Below, in pieces: positions 9,526 to 19,100 of a stretch of 21,744 bases of DNA. The position numbers were made by a program, and so were the translations under genes. Location: positions 350,293-372,036 of the forward strand of contig NMRA01000388.1 in assembly GCA_002633005.1 (NCBI GenBank). Direction: 5' to 3'. How positions within the stretch are numbered: the stretch's first letter is position 1; each line of letters begins with the position of its first letter. The notes below the pieces were generated by a model, which saw nothing but the letters and a program-made list of their open reading frames with translations, searched no databases and had not been told where the DNA came from. This DNA comes from Phoronis australis. Its lineage: Eukaryota; Phoronida; Phoronidae.

Positions 9526-10240
9526 ACTTTAAAATCAGCGGGAGAAAAGATGCACTATATGTCGTTAAAACAGGACTTTTAAATCCATCATGTTTCCTCA
9601 GTATCGTAATTACCAAGCTTTGGAGTAGCACCACGCATACAAATACAAAATTACACTTGAAAAATCGGTTGACAAGATCGTTGGAATACGTTTTTGTATA
9701 CAACCAAATAACAGTATAACGCACTTCAAGTAGAATTCAACAAAGATATATCATAGTACATATTTTAACATTAACACAGGATTCATGCCTTTATAATGGT
9801 CGTTTGAAGTACAATTTAGCGATGCGTTATTATACAAACATTTGTAACTTTCGTACTCTATAACCAAATATTAGAGTTACTACAAACACTATAACAACAA
9901 AACTGTGTCAGTCATGTATTCCTAAACTTTATCTACATTTTTTTATCTAATTCATCCAACTTAAAAATATAAGTAATGATCCATAGAACAATTCAAAGTC
10001 TATACAACTGATGTAGGTTTAACATAGTTAAAATGGCAAAAAACAAATGCTGTATCACACAAAGTTGACCATGGTAACAAGCATAACGAAGAAATTCTAA
10101 AACAACAAATGCTATATCTGGCAAAATGTTCCACAGAATACTTGCAGAAACATTTTAGGAGACTTCTTCAAAAATGTGTTGTAGCATTGACTGATCTATG
10201 GCTTATGTACGAAGAAATTAACTTTGTTCCAAGTATCCTA
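9526..10240. other. Gene-free AT-rich stretch
   Basis: No supported gene. Overlapping frames near 9416-9724 on both strands have no recognisable domain. The rest is low-GC sequence without clear internal repetition. Confidence 0.5.
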
Positions 10241-10370
10241 TATGGGTGGCGTAGCACTGACAAAAAGGGGGGTGGGGCTAAAGCCCCCTCAGTCCCCCTG
10301 TGCTGCACCGCCTATAGACCATGTGTGCCGTAGCTCTGAAACAAGTGGGGGGAGCTACAGCCCCCATTGG
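10241..10370. repeat. Duplicated GC-rich hairpin unit
   Basis: Two related units begin with gtggcgtagcactga and gtgccgtagctctga, about 80 bp apart. Each carries a G-run, a small stem and a C-run. The first stem is ggggct/agcccc with a 2-base loop (10274-10287); the second is near 10348-10365. Both stand out sharply from the AT-rich surroundings. They lie about 400 bp beyond the Helentron 3' array, so a role as a transposon terminal hairpin is possible but unproven. Confidence 0.55.
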
Positions 10371-10769
10371 TGTGTTGTCCATGTCTCAGTAAATAATACA
10401 ATAATTCCCACTCCTCCAAGGCTCCCTGTAGGTCCCATTACAGTACACAAATCATTTTCTTTGTAAACTTGACCACACTTTGCAAACTTAAAATTTTCCC
10501 TAACATATATACCATCCATATTCAAAAAAAAAACTTTTACACACTCGAGTTTGGTCACATTTGCAAAGAAAAGGTTCTGTTAGTTTAGACAGACTTGTAC
10601 TTTTACAATTCTCCCTCCCCCAAAAATATCCTCGATTTTATTACTCCCAAAAGAAGTGAGCATTTGCCAAAGCAATCAGCAAATAATAGAGTATTAAATT
10701 TAGTGCTGCATGCAAGCTTCACAGTCTGCTGAAAATTCATAACAATTAGTACTTCAGTAATTAAATCTT
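10371..10769. other. Gene-free AT-rich stretch
   Basis: No gene or clear repeat. The right edge near 10770 grades into the first unit of the 3' array. Confidence 0.45.
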
Positions 10770-10873
10770 TTGCAATCTAATGAAAAAATATACAAAAATT
10801 TAATTGAAAGAACAAGAAATTTTTATCTACTTACTTCCATTTAGTACTGACCATAATTTAATTTCGTGGCCAG

Positions 10874-10900
10874 ATAATAATAATAATAATAATAATAATA
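10874..10900. repeat. AAT microsatellite in array unit 1
   Basis: Nine ATA/AAT-type triplets, recurring in shorter form at 12011-12030 and 13152-13167 at the same place in each long segment. Length differs between units, as expected of slippage after duplication. Confidence 0.9.
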
Positions 10901-11119
10901 GTAACGATAAATTAAATAGAAATGACGTGACTTTGGCAGATTTGCAATATGCTAGCTCATAAATATCCAATTAAGAGTTAATAGTAGACAGTGTAGGATA
11001 AAAGTATGTAATTCCTCATGTTTATATAGAAAATATGCTGAAATGTAACAGCAAGAACATTTAATGGTGCACTGCTTTAGATTAGTCCATCCTTGCTGAT
11101 GTGTCATCATGAAGTGTGG

Positions 11120-11340
11120 TATCTGCAATATAAAACAGATTTCAATATTCCGAGTCACATCGTGTGTCATACTTTGTGCCATATCTTATTTCAAACACTG
11201 TATTATATCTTGTGTAATATCTGATGTCATAATGTCTATCGTATCTAGTCTTGTAATCTATGTTAGCTTTATCACATTTTGCGACATATCCTATTCTATA
11301 CATTGTATGAAATGACATTTGCTTGTATGTTTTCATTTAA
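11120..11340 (-). repeat. Degenerate ~12-bp repeat inside the long segment
   Basis: On the plus strand the phrases gtcata, gccatatct, ttatatct, gtaatatct and cgtatct recur at roughly 10-13 base spacing. Read on the minus strand it gives runs of Tyr-Asp-Ile/Thr-Arg with a period near four residues. The same stretch recurs near 12265-12465 and 13400-13600. This is low-complexity, not a protein. Confidence 0.6.
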
Positions 11341-11483
11341 CATGTCACCCTGTGTAATATACTGTGTCATATTTCAGGAACAACTATAACATCTTGATGA
11401 TAACATGCCCAATTTTCTTTCATTATATCTTATGCCATACCCTCTATTATATCTAGTATCATATTCTGTACTATGCCTGTCAC

Positions 11484-11576
11484 TTACATGATAACAGTTC
11501 ATTACATTGCATCATGATCACAAATAGACATCACGTATTACGGAATGCATCTCTTCACTAAAAATTGTTTCCCTGA
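11484..11576 (-). pseudogene. Endonuclease C-terminal remnant, copy A1
   Basis: Aligns by eye with the last ~30 codons and stop of the endonuclease ORF at 13743. It keeps IRDVY, then loses 2 bases relative to the sister copies, breaking the frame before the Asp-His motif. It marks a junction between short and long array segments. Confidence 0.75.
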
Positions 11577-11814
11577 TGAAGCCTAATGACCAAAAATATA
11601 CAGAAATGTTTATCCAAATAACAAAAAAATTATCTACACACTTTCATTTGGTACTGACCACGATTTCATTTCTTGGCAAGATAACAATAATATGGAATGC
11701 AATGTTTCATATACCCTGTCATATCTCAGAACATCCTGTATCATTACATGCCCAATCTTCTTTCATTATATCTTATGCTATACCCTCTAATATATCTCGT
11801 ACTATGCCTGTCAT

Positions 11815-11906
11815 TTACATGACGAGAGTTCGTGACATTGCATCATGATCACAATAATAGACATCCTGTATTACGGAATGTACCTCTTCATTGTAATGTT
11901 TCCCTG
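11815..11906 (-). pseudogene. Endonuclease C-terminal remnant, copy B1
   Basis: In frame with the parent's end: DVYYCDHDAM, then TLVM and a stop at the same place as the parent's TVPM stop. The Ser before the catalytic Asp-His pair is Cys. No upstream reading frame remains, so this is a duplicated tail, not a functional gene. Confidence 0.8.
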
Positions 11907-12612
11907 ATGAAGCCTAGTGACCACAAATATACAAAAATGTTTATCCAAATAACAAAAAAATATGTACATACTTCCATTTGGTACTGACCACACTTTCATT
12001 TCATTGCCAGATAATAATAATAATAATAATAGTAATGATAAATTAAATAGAAATGACGTCACTTTGGCAGGTTTGCAATATGCTAGCTCATAAATATTCA
12101 ATTTAGAGTTAATAGTAGACAGTGCAGAATAAATGTATGTAATTCCTTATGCTTATTTAGAAAACGTGCTGAAAAGTAACAAAAAGAACAATTAAAGGTG
12201 CACTGCTTTAGATTAGTCCATCCTTGCTGATGTGTTATCTTGAAGTGAGGAATCTTCAATATAAAACAGATTTCAATATTCCGAGTCACATCGTATGTCA
12301 TACTTTGTGCCATATCTTATTTCAAACACTATCATATCTTGTGTAATATCTAATGTCGTAATGTCTATCGTATCTAGTCTTGTAATCTATGTTAGCTTTA
12401 TCACATTTTGCGACATATCCTATTCTATACATTGTATGAAATGACATTTGCTTGTATGATATCATTTAACATGTCACCCTGTGTAAAATACTGTGTCATA
12501 TTTCAGGAACAACTATAACATCTTGATGATAACATGCCCAATTTTCTTTCATTATATCTTATGCCATACCCTCTATTATATCTAGTATCATATTCTGTAC
12601 TATGCCTGTCAC

Positions 12613-12706
12613 TTACATGATAACAGTTCATTACATTGCATCATGATCACAAATAGACATCACGTATTACGGAATGCATCTCTTCACTGAAAATTGTTCC
12701 CCTGAT
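12613..12706 (-). pseudogene. Endonuclease C-terminal remnant, copy A2
   Basis: Nearly identical to A1, 1129 bp away, and carries the same 2-base deletion after IRDVY. The shared lesion shows A1 and A2 descend from one duplicated unit. Confidence 0.75.
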
Positions 12707-12952
12707 GAAGCCTAATGACCAAAAATATACAGAAATGTTTATCCAAATAACAAAAAAAAATATCTACATACTTTCATTTGGTACTGACCACAATTTCATT
12801 TCCTGACATGATAATAATAATATGGAATGCAATGTTTCATATAAACTCTCATGTCTCAGAACATCCTTTATCATTACATGCCAAATCTTCTTTCATTATA
12901 TCTTACGCCACACCCTCTAATATATCTAGTATCATATTCTGTACTATGCCTG

Positions 12953-13048
12953 TCACATGATGACAGTTCTTGACATTGCATCATGATCACAATAATAGAC
13001 ATCACGTATTACTGAATGCATCTCTTCACTGTAACATGTTTCCCTGAT
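12953..13048 (-). pseudogene. Endonuclease C-terminal remnant, copy B2
   Basis: Closest to the intact C-terminus. It translates in frame as VIRDVYYCDHDAM, then RTVIM and a stop, against IIRDVYYSDHDAL and TVPM stop in the parent. It ends upstream where similarity to the coding region stops, around the residues equivalent to NRETF. Confidence 0.8.
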
Positions 13049-13742
13049 GAAGCCTAATGACCAAAAATATACAAAAATGTTTATCCAAATAACAAAAAAA
13101 ATTATGTACATACTTCCATTGGTATTGACTATAATTGCTTTTCTTGGTGAGATAATAATAATAATAAATTAACTAGAAGTGACGTGGCTTTAGCAGGTTT
13201 CCAATATGATAGCTCATAAATATTCAATTAGGAGTTAACAGTAGACAGTGCAGGATAAAAATATGTAATTCCTCATGCTTATATGGAAAACGTGCTATAA
13301 TTTAAAACCAAGAACATTTAATAGTGTACTGCTTTAGATTAGCCCATCCTTGCTGATTTACCACCATGAAATGAGTAATCTGCAACATAAAACATCTTTT
13401 AATATTCTGAGTCACATCTTATGTCATACCTTGTGCCATATCTCATTTCAAACACTTTATCATATCTTGTGTAATATCTGATGTCATAATGTCTATAGTA
13501 TCCAGTCTTGTAATCTATGTTAGCTTTATCACATTCTGCGACATATCCTATTCTATACATTGCATGAAATGACATTATTTCTATATGATATCATTCATCA
13601 TGTCATCCTGTGTCATATACCGTGTCATATCTCAGGAACAACTATAACAACCTGTATCGTAACATGCCCAATCTTCTTTCATTATATCTCATGCCATACC
13701 CTGTAATACCTCCAGTGTCATACTCTGTACTATGCCTGTCAC

Positions 13743-14951
13743 TTACATAGGAACTGTCCATAACAAGGCATCGTGATCAGAATAATAGACATCACGTATT
13801 ATTGTAAGTACCTTTTCACCGTAAAATGTTTCCCGGTTAAAGTATACATGATCTATCAGTGAACCAGAATCAATTGTTGCTATGGTTATCATCTGCCCAA
13901 ATCCATAACTCATCATTAATGACGTCACTAGTGTATCTTTTATGTCGAGGAGGTTATCATTAAAATCACCCAGTATAAGTGTTGGTACATGCTCTGGTAA
14001 TTTTATTAACAAGGACTCTAAGTGTTCCACAAACAGTCTACACGATGAGCTTGGACTACGATAAATCGTTACAACTACAAGACGACCGAGTTGTGTTTTG
14101 ACAACAATTGCCTTATACTCAAAGCAAGACAAACCGAGTGATGGAAATATTTCTGTAGGCTGTAGCTTGGATGATGCACAGATTAGAATTCCATGATTTT
14201 TTCTTTGGTCAATGGTGCTAGATACATCAGATCTAAAAGCTACATCAGAATGACTTTTTAAGAACTCATCAAGGCAGTCACCTTGTGAAAGATAAGTCTC
14301 TGTAAAACACATGATATCAACATAGTTGTAAAACTCTTTCTCGAAACTGCTCATCAAGTCTTTCTGTTTTTGCAACAAATAATGAATGTTCAAATGACCA
14401 ATAGCAAGAACTGAGTCTTTCAAAAGATCATTTTCAGTGAAACACATACTGTGCATGTCCTTCATTTCAGCAGCAACTTTAGAATCTGTCTTTATCCCTC
14501 TAGGGTCAAACTGTGTAACATACAACCCCTCAAGTGACTTAACTCTACTAAATGCTACATATGCTTGTCCACTACTGAACTTGTTGGCCCCTTTCATACA
14601 CACAACTATTTCATCCATTGTCAGTCCTTGACATTTGTGAATCGTAACAGCCCATGCCAAAGTCAGAAGAAACTGTAAACGAGACACTTGTGCACTTTTT
14701 ATTCCACCTTTTTCAAATTTAGATTCATGTCTCATGATGGGAACAGCATCGGGATACTTAAGTTTCCATTGACCTGATGCAATAGCTTTTCTTCCACCTT
14801 GAGTATTGTCAAATTTAACAAGTACAGTTATAACTCTTTCATCATTCCCTTTCTCAATCCCATCTACAACACCAATAACACCGTTAACGAGCCCATCTGA
14901 AGTGTCAACATTATAAATCAACATCACTCTGGCACCATTGCAAATTTCCAA
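13743..14951 (-). pseudogene. Helentron C-terminal fragment: Pif1-type helicase tail plus AP-like endonuclease
   Basis: A 402-codon open frame. The first in-frame ATG is codon 10 (14922-14924); codon 1 as numbered is TTG. Residues 5-30 (NGARVMLIYNVDTSDGLVNG) match the Pif1-like segment before motif V. Helicase motif V is at about 100-111 (TIHKCQGLT) and motif VI at 128-145 (GQAYVAFSRV, Arg136). From ~180 on comes an endonuclease/exonuclease/phosphatase fold with its usual residues: Asn188, Glu218 (FTETY), Tyr297-Arg298 (IYRSP), GDFN 328-331, SLIDH 364-368 and SDH 391-393. Known Helentrons carry such a domain, thought to come from a non-LTR retrotransposon. Walker A/B are missing upstream, so no helicase activity is expected. 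Nuclease activity is possible but untested. The frame meets the upstream ORF with a 28-bp overlap, leaving no room for an intron. Confidence 0.88.
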
Positions 14952-15856
14952 TACAGAATGTAAACCACCAGTCTCAGCTCAAGTTCATTAAGATTTTTGA
15001 GTTCGGCTGGTTGAGAATCAAGTAGTAAATTATTTGCCTTCGACTGACTGGACATTTTCCCACACATCAGAGCACAATGACAAGTTCTGCATAACCATTC
15101 ATTACCATCAACAGATAATTTTCTGTGAAGTAGAACAGACTGTACCACATCTGAATTCATTGTTGTGTACTGTTCTGGCTTCAACAAAACAACCGAATGT
15201 CTATACAACAAACGATGACAAGAGCAACAAATGTGATCAGGTCCATGACGAACATTCTTGAGAAAATCTTTGATAACCCTTTCAGCAGTACGAATCATTG
15301 ATTTTCTTTTAAGGGAAACTTTCTTTTGATAACACAACCGTTTGTTTCTTTTTTCAGGCGTTTCATTTGCACGGGATTTTTTTGCATTCATTTTTGACTG
15401 ATGAACTCTTTTAGTCCTTTCTAAAGTAGGTTCTTGTGCATGATATTTAGTAGTACGCGCATGAACTTTGTCAAGTCTTGTACGTCTCTCAATCTGAGTT
15501 TCTTTAGCATTACGTTTAGTTACATTTGCATGAACTTTGTCAAGTCTTGTACGTCTCTCAATCTGAGTTTCTTTAGCATTACGTTTAGTTACATTTGCAT
15601 GAACTTTGTCAAGTCTTGTACGTCTCTCAGTCAGCGTCTCTTTAGAATCACGTTTGGTAACACTTGCATTAACTTTATCGAGTCTAGCGCGTTTTGTATC
15701 AGGCGTTTCTTGATTTCGTTCTTCAGTAATAGTAGCCAAAACTTTATCAAGACGTATCCTTCTCTGTTCAGATGTTTCTAACTGGCGATGCTTTTCCATT
15801 CTTAATCTTGCGAGTTCTTTTCTCCTTAGAGCACTCTGTTTTTTAGTTCGAGGCAT
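14924..15856 (-). pseudogene. Helentron N-terminal fragment with 23-residue repeats and DUF6570-like zinc-binding region
   Basis: 310 codons from an ATG at 15854-15856. Residues 1-180 are highly basic, with a 23-residue repeat (RLDKV at 35, 58, 81, 104 and 127), the type of charged N-terminus common in Helitron proteins. Residues 205-296 resemble the DUF6570 region that precedes the Rep domain: paired Cys motifs at 210/213 and 256/259 (CCSCH, CRTCH), then GKMSSQSKANNL and a LNELELRLV helix. After LRLV the family similarity ends abruptly. Fourteen unrelated residues follow, then a stop lying within the helicase-tail ORF. The expected continuation (rest of DUF6570, HUH Rep, helicase motifs I-IV) is absent. 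It is read as the 5' half of an internally deleted transposase. Confidence 0.82.
15460..15618 (-). repeat. 69-bp coding minisatellite, two identical copies
   Basis: Within the N-terminal ORF, tacgtctctcaatctgag starts at 15481 and again at 15550, exactly 69 bp apart. I see no difference between the two copies, while flanking copies are diverged. The period equals 23 codons, so copy number can change without breaking the frame. Confidence 0.9.
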
Positions 15857-16178
15857 AGTGATAATTGGTATGTATGTAAAATTGATTCAAGCAGCTCTAC
15901 AGTAACAAACTCTTACCTTTAACACCGATATCTCAGTACGTACATGTACGTACCTGAATCTTGTCCAACATCCAATTGAGTATCTAGCTACAAGTATACA
16001 ATGTACTGTATTATTAAAGTGCTGCGGTCATTTAACTAAGTTTACACCTAGTCAACAATAAGCAATTTCTATAACAACTTGATCAATTGTATCACCAAAT
16101 GTCGTTATGCAGCAATAACTCAATATTTTTGTGTTTAGAAATCAACACTATTGTATAGGTTTGGCATGTAGTTTGTGG
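15857..16178. other. Region upstream of the element's first ORF
   Basis: No gene. If the element is transcribed from the minus strand, its promoter and 5' terminus should lie here. I see no clear TATA box at a convincing distance. The 18-bp palindrome listed separately is the only structured feature. Confidence 0.4.
15936..15953. other. 18-bp perfect palindrome
   Basis: The sequence gtacgtacatgtacgtac equals its own reverse complement. It sits 80 bp upstream of the N-terminal ORF start on the minus strand. It could form a cruciform or bind a dimeric protein, or it could mark the element's 5' end, but nothing in the sequence decides this. Confidence 0.7.
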
Positions 16179-16179
16179 C

Positions 16180-16348
16180 AAATCTCCAATATTGTAAATC
16201 TCCGATATTACAAAGCTCCAATATTATGAATCTCCGATATTACAACGCTCCAATATTGTAAATCTCAGATATTACAAAGCTCCAATATTGTGAATCTCCG
16301 ATATTGCAAATCTCCAATGTTGCGAATCTCCGATATTGCAAATCTCCA
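16180..16348. repeat. 16-bp minisatellite with a 32-bp alternating pattern
   Basis: Ten and a half units of 16 bp, starting aaatctccaatattgt and aaatctccgatattac. Units alternate between a CCAATATT and a CCGATATT form, giving a 32-bp higher-order period. Phase is kept without indels from 16180 to 16348. Confidence 0.92.
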
Positions 16349-17250
16349 AATGAGATGAGATGAGAATGATACGATTTGAAAATCCACCTGAAAAAGAAAA
16401 ACAAATATCTCATCATAATGCAATCAACGTAATTTTAAAATCAGTTTAGTCAACATCACATGTCTAATTAATCCAACTACATAATATGATGAATATAATT
16501 AACAGATTTACAAAAGTTTAATTTTTAATGACAAACATGGAACATGAATATTATATATGCTCCTACTGTCTTGATACATAAGTGGCCTGCATACAGAATG
16601 CTTCAGTACCTGATGTCAAATGAAATCATTATTTATTATGTGACATCATGAGCGCACAAAGGATCCAAAAGAGTTGATAGTATCACATCATTTCACTTTC
16701 TCAGACCATCTTGTGTTCCGCTTATGTACTAACCTGAACTGAATTTCCACAATTGTAACTCTTCCAAAGAACTGAAAAGAACCAAAGTGTATTTTATTAC
16801 CAACTTGACATCTAGCAAAACACTATTGCAGCAAAAAGAATGACACATTTTTTGTTTAATAATAGTTAAACAAATTACCAACCAAGAATTTGTTACCATT
16901 ATACTACTGCATTTTGGTTCAATTTTGCAATGTCTAGATTAAAGATTAATAACAAATTTCAGGTCAATCATAATTAAATCCTTACAACGGTTTACTTATG
17001 TCTAGTCTTTAAAATATGAACGGTAAAATATAAAAATAAAATAGGCTTACAACATCGGATCATTACATTGTTAAAAGGAAAAGAACAATGACAGCACATC
17101 AGCTTAGAAATAAATACATCTGACCTAGGAGGAAACCTCAAACCACAAGATAACGTAAGTGGATTTGGGAGGGGGGTAACAAGGGGACTGGCCCATGGCC
17201 CTTCGAAAACTAGAGTGATCAGGATGAGCATTTTTAAGAACTATATTGAC
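16349..17250. other. Gene-free AT-rich stretch
   Basis: Nothing recognisable. A minus-strand open frame at 16992-17231 has no domain. A short GC-rich spot near 17158-17210 includes a G-run and ggcccatggcc. Confidence 0.5.
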
Positions 17251-18380
17251 TTTTCCAGGGTTCAAACTAAACGCGACGCTGATTGGTCAAATGTATTCAA
17301 CATAACCAGTCAAAACGTCTCTGAATTACAAAACGTGACTCAAACCAGGTGAAATATTCTCAATACAATAATACATATTATTTATAAAATTTATTCTAGT
17401 ACAATTGTTGGAATAGATTCATTTTGTTTCTGCCAAAAAATATTGCTCATAGTTGTCTCTGAAAAGAGAGTTTCTAGTATCTGATATGAGTAGTGATAAA
17501 ATTTTCTGCATCCACAAAAACTATTAGATGAGTCATTTGTAATCATTTTACCTTGTCCATCAATTATCTCAAGAACCACTCGATGGATCATTATGAACTT
17601 TGGTATAGAGGTACTTGGCAAGGATGCGCCTGCACCAGTCGATTACCGATTGCAGGGAGGGTCAATTGTGAGACGCTGGATAGAACTAGTGTGGCACTTC
17701 GTTAGGTTTTGACAAGACAGGTTGATTATCTCAAAAAGTACTAGACACAACTGGAAAGTTGACACAAAAATATCTGTATTAAAGTGCTTTTCATCTCCCT
17801 CCATACAGATTGTGCTGGAACAGTCTCAATTAAAAATCTTGTATCTGTCCCCGAGTACTACTACATACAGGACCTTTCATACTATCGTCAACGCATTGAT
17901 GGTTTGGGGAGTTGCGATCATTATGAACACTTAACTTTGGTTCGGATCATTGTTAACAGCTCCAATTAACATTGCAGTTTACAGGTGGATTTAAGACCGC
18001 AACGTCGACGCTGCAGTACAGAATGAACGCTCAACTTCGGTCCAATCGAAGTCATCACCAGGTGCTACTGTTATCGTTAACAGTTACAAGGTAGTGCCGT
18101 CACTAATAGCTGCTTATATTTTGCTCTAATAATAACCAATCGATTTAAAAATAAGTTTAATGTCACTCAGCACATGTAAATATTTCCAAAAGGAAACAAT
18201 GAAAAAAATCTTAGCGTGGAACGGTACTTGCGATAAATTCGATGATCACAGCGGCACACAACCGCTTACTTTGATGTTCATTAATTACCGAAGCCAGTAT
18301 GAACGGTCCAGTTAACTGTGCTGTTTACGTCGACGCTCCTCTCAGACTGGAGTTAAGGTAGGTGGATACACAAAAAAATA
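17251..18380. other. No supported gene; weak internal similarity
   Basis: Short frames at 17391-17621 (minus) and 17722-17969 (plus) carry no family I recognise. Segments near 17955-18015 and 18305-18340 share gtttac and cgtcgacgct, with about 20 bp extra in the first. gatcattatgaac occurs at about 17587 and 17917. These may be relics of an old repeat or of decayed exons. Confidence 0.35.
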
Positions 18381-19080
18381 ATTTTAACCGTTTTTTACAT
18401 TTTCATGTCATCCTAATCTTTAATTCTTGATGCACAGTATATTGAAGAAAAATAAGATCATTCTGAAAATCCAAAGTTGTTTTTATCTATATTCGACCAA
18501 GCCTCAGTAGCCATCACTGCACTCAGCTTGAGGAGTCAGTGCAGAACGTGGGTGGTGTTGCACGATTCGGTGAGAGTGCATGCACGCGCTGTGAAGATAA
18601 GCTACGCGCCCGACACATGGTCAACTACATGCCGTCAGAGTAAAGTCTTTGCAGATAAACCGCGCGTCTGTGGTGGGAACGCGAGGTGGAGAAACTAGTC
18701 TGTCAAACCCAGGGGATTTTTTAACTTGCTACTGGCCGTAACCCAAAGAATTAGAGAAATGACCCAGTGTTCAACATAACAAAAATTTTCTAGTGCATAG
18801 ATTCAAACGTATCCCTGAATTAAAACTCATGATATTATACGATTTTAGAGGAAAGCAATATAAGAAACTTCGGTAACTTGAAAATCTCACCCAAGCGACG
18901 CTATTTGCAGAAAGTGATATTTTCTTATCCCAAAGTCCATTCGGTACAGTCACGTAAAACAAATTGGTCAGTGTCTTATAGTTAGAGTGTCTTTTACTAC
19001 ACTGAGTGGAGATTTCAGATGAATCGTATAAACAATCAACACATGGTTTTAATGTGTGGTCGGCACACCAGTACAGCAGA
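18381..19080. other. No supported gene
   Basis: Frames at 18477-18698 (plus) and 18771-19163 (minus, 130 codons) show no recognisable motif, signal peptide or domain, and no sister copy exists here to test them. The minus frame is the longest outside the element and could hide a diverged exon. Confidence 0.35.
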
Positions 19081-19100
19081 CGATAGATCAACGCTAAGCT

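Larger units (their letters stand above)
10770..13740 (-). repeat. Tandem array of the element's 3' end (long-short-long-short-long)
   Basis: The phrase ctatgcctgtca occurs at 11471, 11802, 12600, 12944 and 13730, giving intervals of 331, 798, 344 and 786 bp: a composite unit of about 1130-1140 bp present about 2.6 times. Long segments span roughly 10770-11471, 11802-12600 and 12944-13730, and short ones 11471-11802 and 12600-12944. Other markers recur in register, including AAT microsatellites, aaatagaaatgacgt and gtaatctatgttagc. The two left-hand long segments are nearly identical; the one next to the coding region is more diverged. Each junction carries a remnant of the endonuclease C-terminus. 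Confidence 0.9.
10770..15856 (-). mobile_element. Internally deleted Helentron-type (Helitron2) element with tandem 3' end
   Basis: Minus-strand order: a DUF6570-like N-terminal ORF, a Pif1/RecD-type helicase tail, an AP-like endonuclease domain of the kind found at the C-terminus of Helentrons, then about 3 kb of tandem 3' sequence. This domain order is diagnostic of Helentron/Helitron2 transposons, which replicate by a rolling-circle-like route using a HUH Rep nuclease and helicase. Here the Rep domain and helicase motifs I-IV are absent, so the copy cannot be autonomous. Exact termini are not defined: I found no convincing 5' TC / 3' CTRR pair or terminal inverted repeats. The left limit given is the end of array similarity; the right limit is the start codon of the first ORF. 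Confidence 0.8.

Noticed and set aside
11109-11336. Frames on both strands rich in Tyr/Asp/Arg or Ile/Ser/Cys
   Set aside because: They come from the degenerate 12-bp repeat and are not conserved as proteins.
14924-14951. An intron or programmed frameshift joining the two transposase ORFs
   Set aside because: The frames overlap by only 28 bp, and the protein region that should lie between them is absent from the DNA, so neither splicing nor frameshifting could restore the protein.
15034-15781. Plus-strand frames of 75 and 115 codons opposite the N-terminal ORF
   Set aside because: They are antisense shadows of the 69-bp repeats and of the DUF6570-like region, whose minus-strand reading has recognisable motifs.
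17722-17969. Plus-strand frames of 60-70 codons that look weakly protein-like
   Set aside because: No family is recognised and no splice signals or neighbouring exons could be tied to them.
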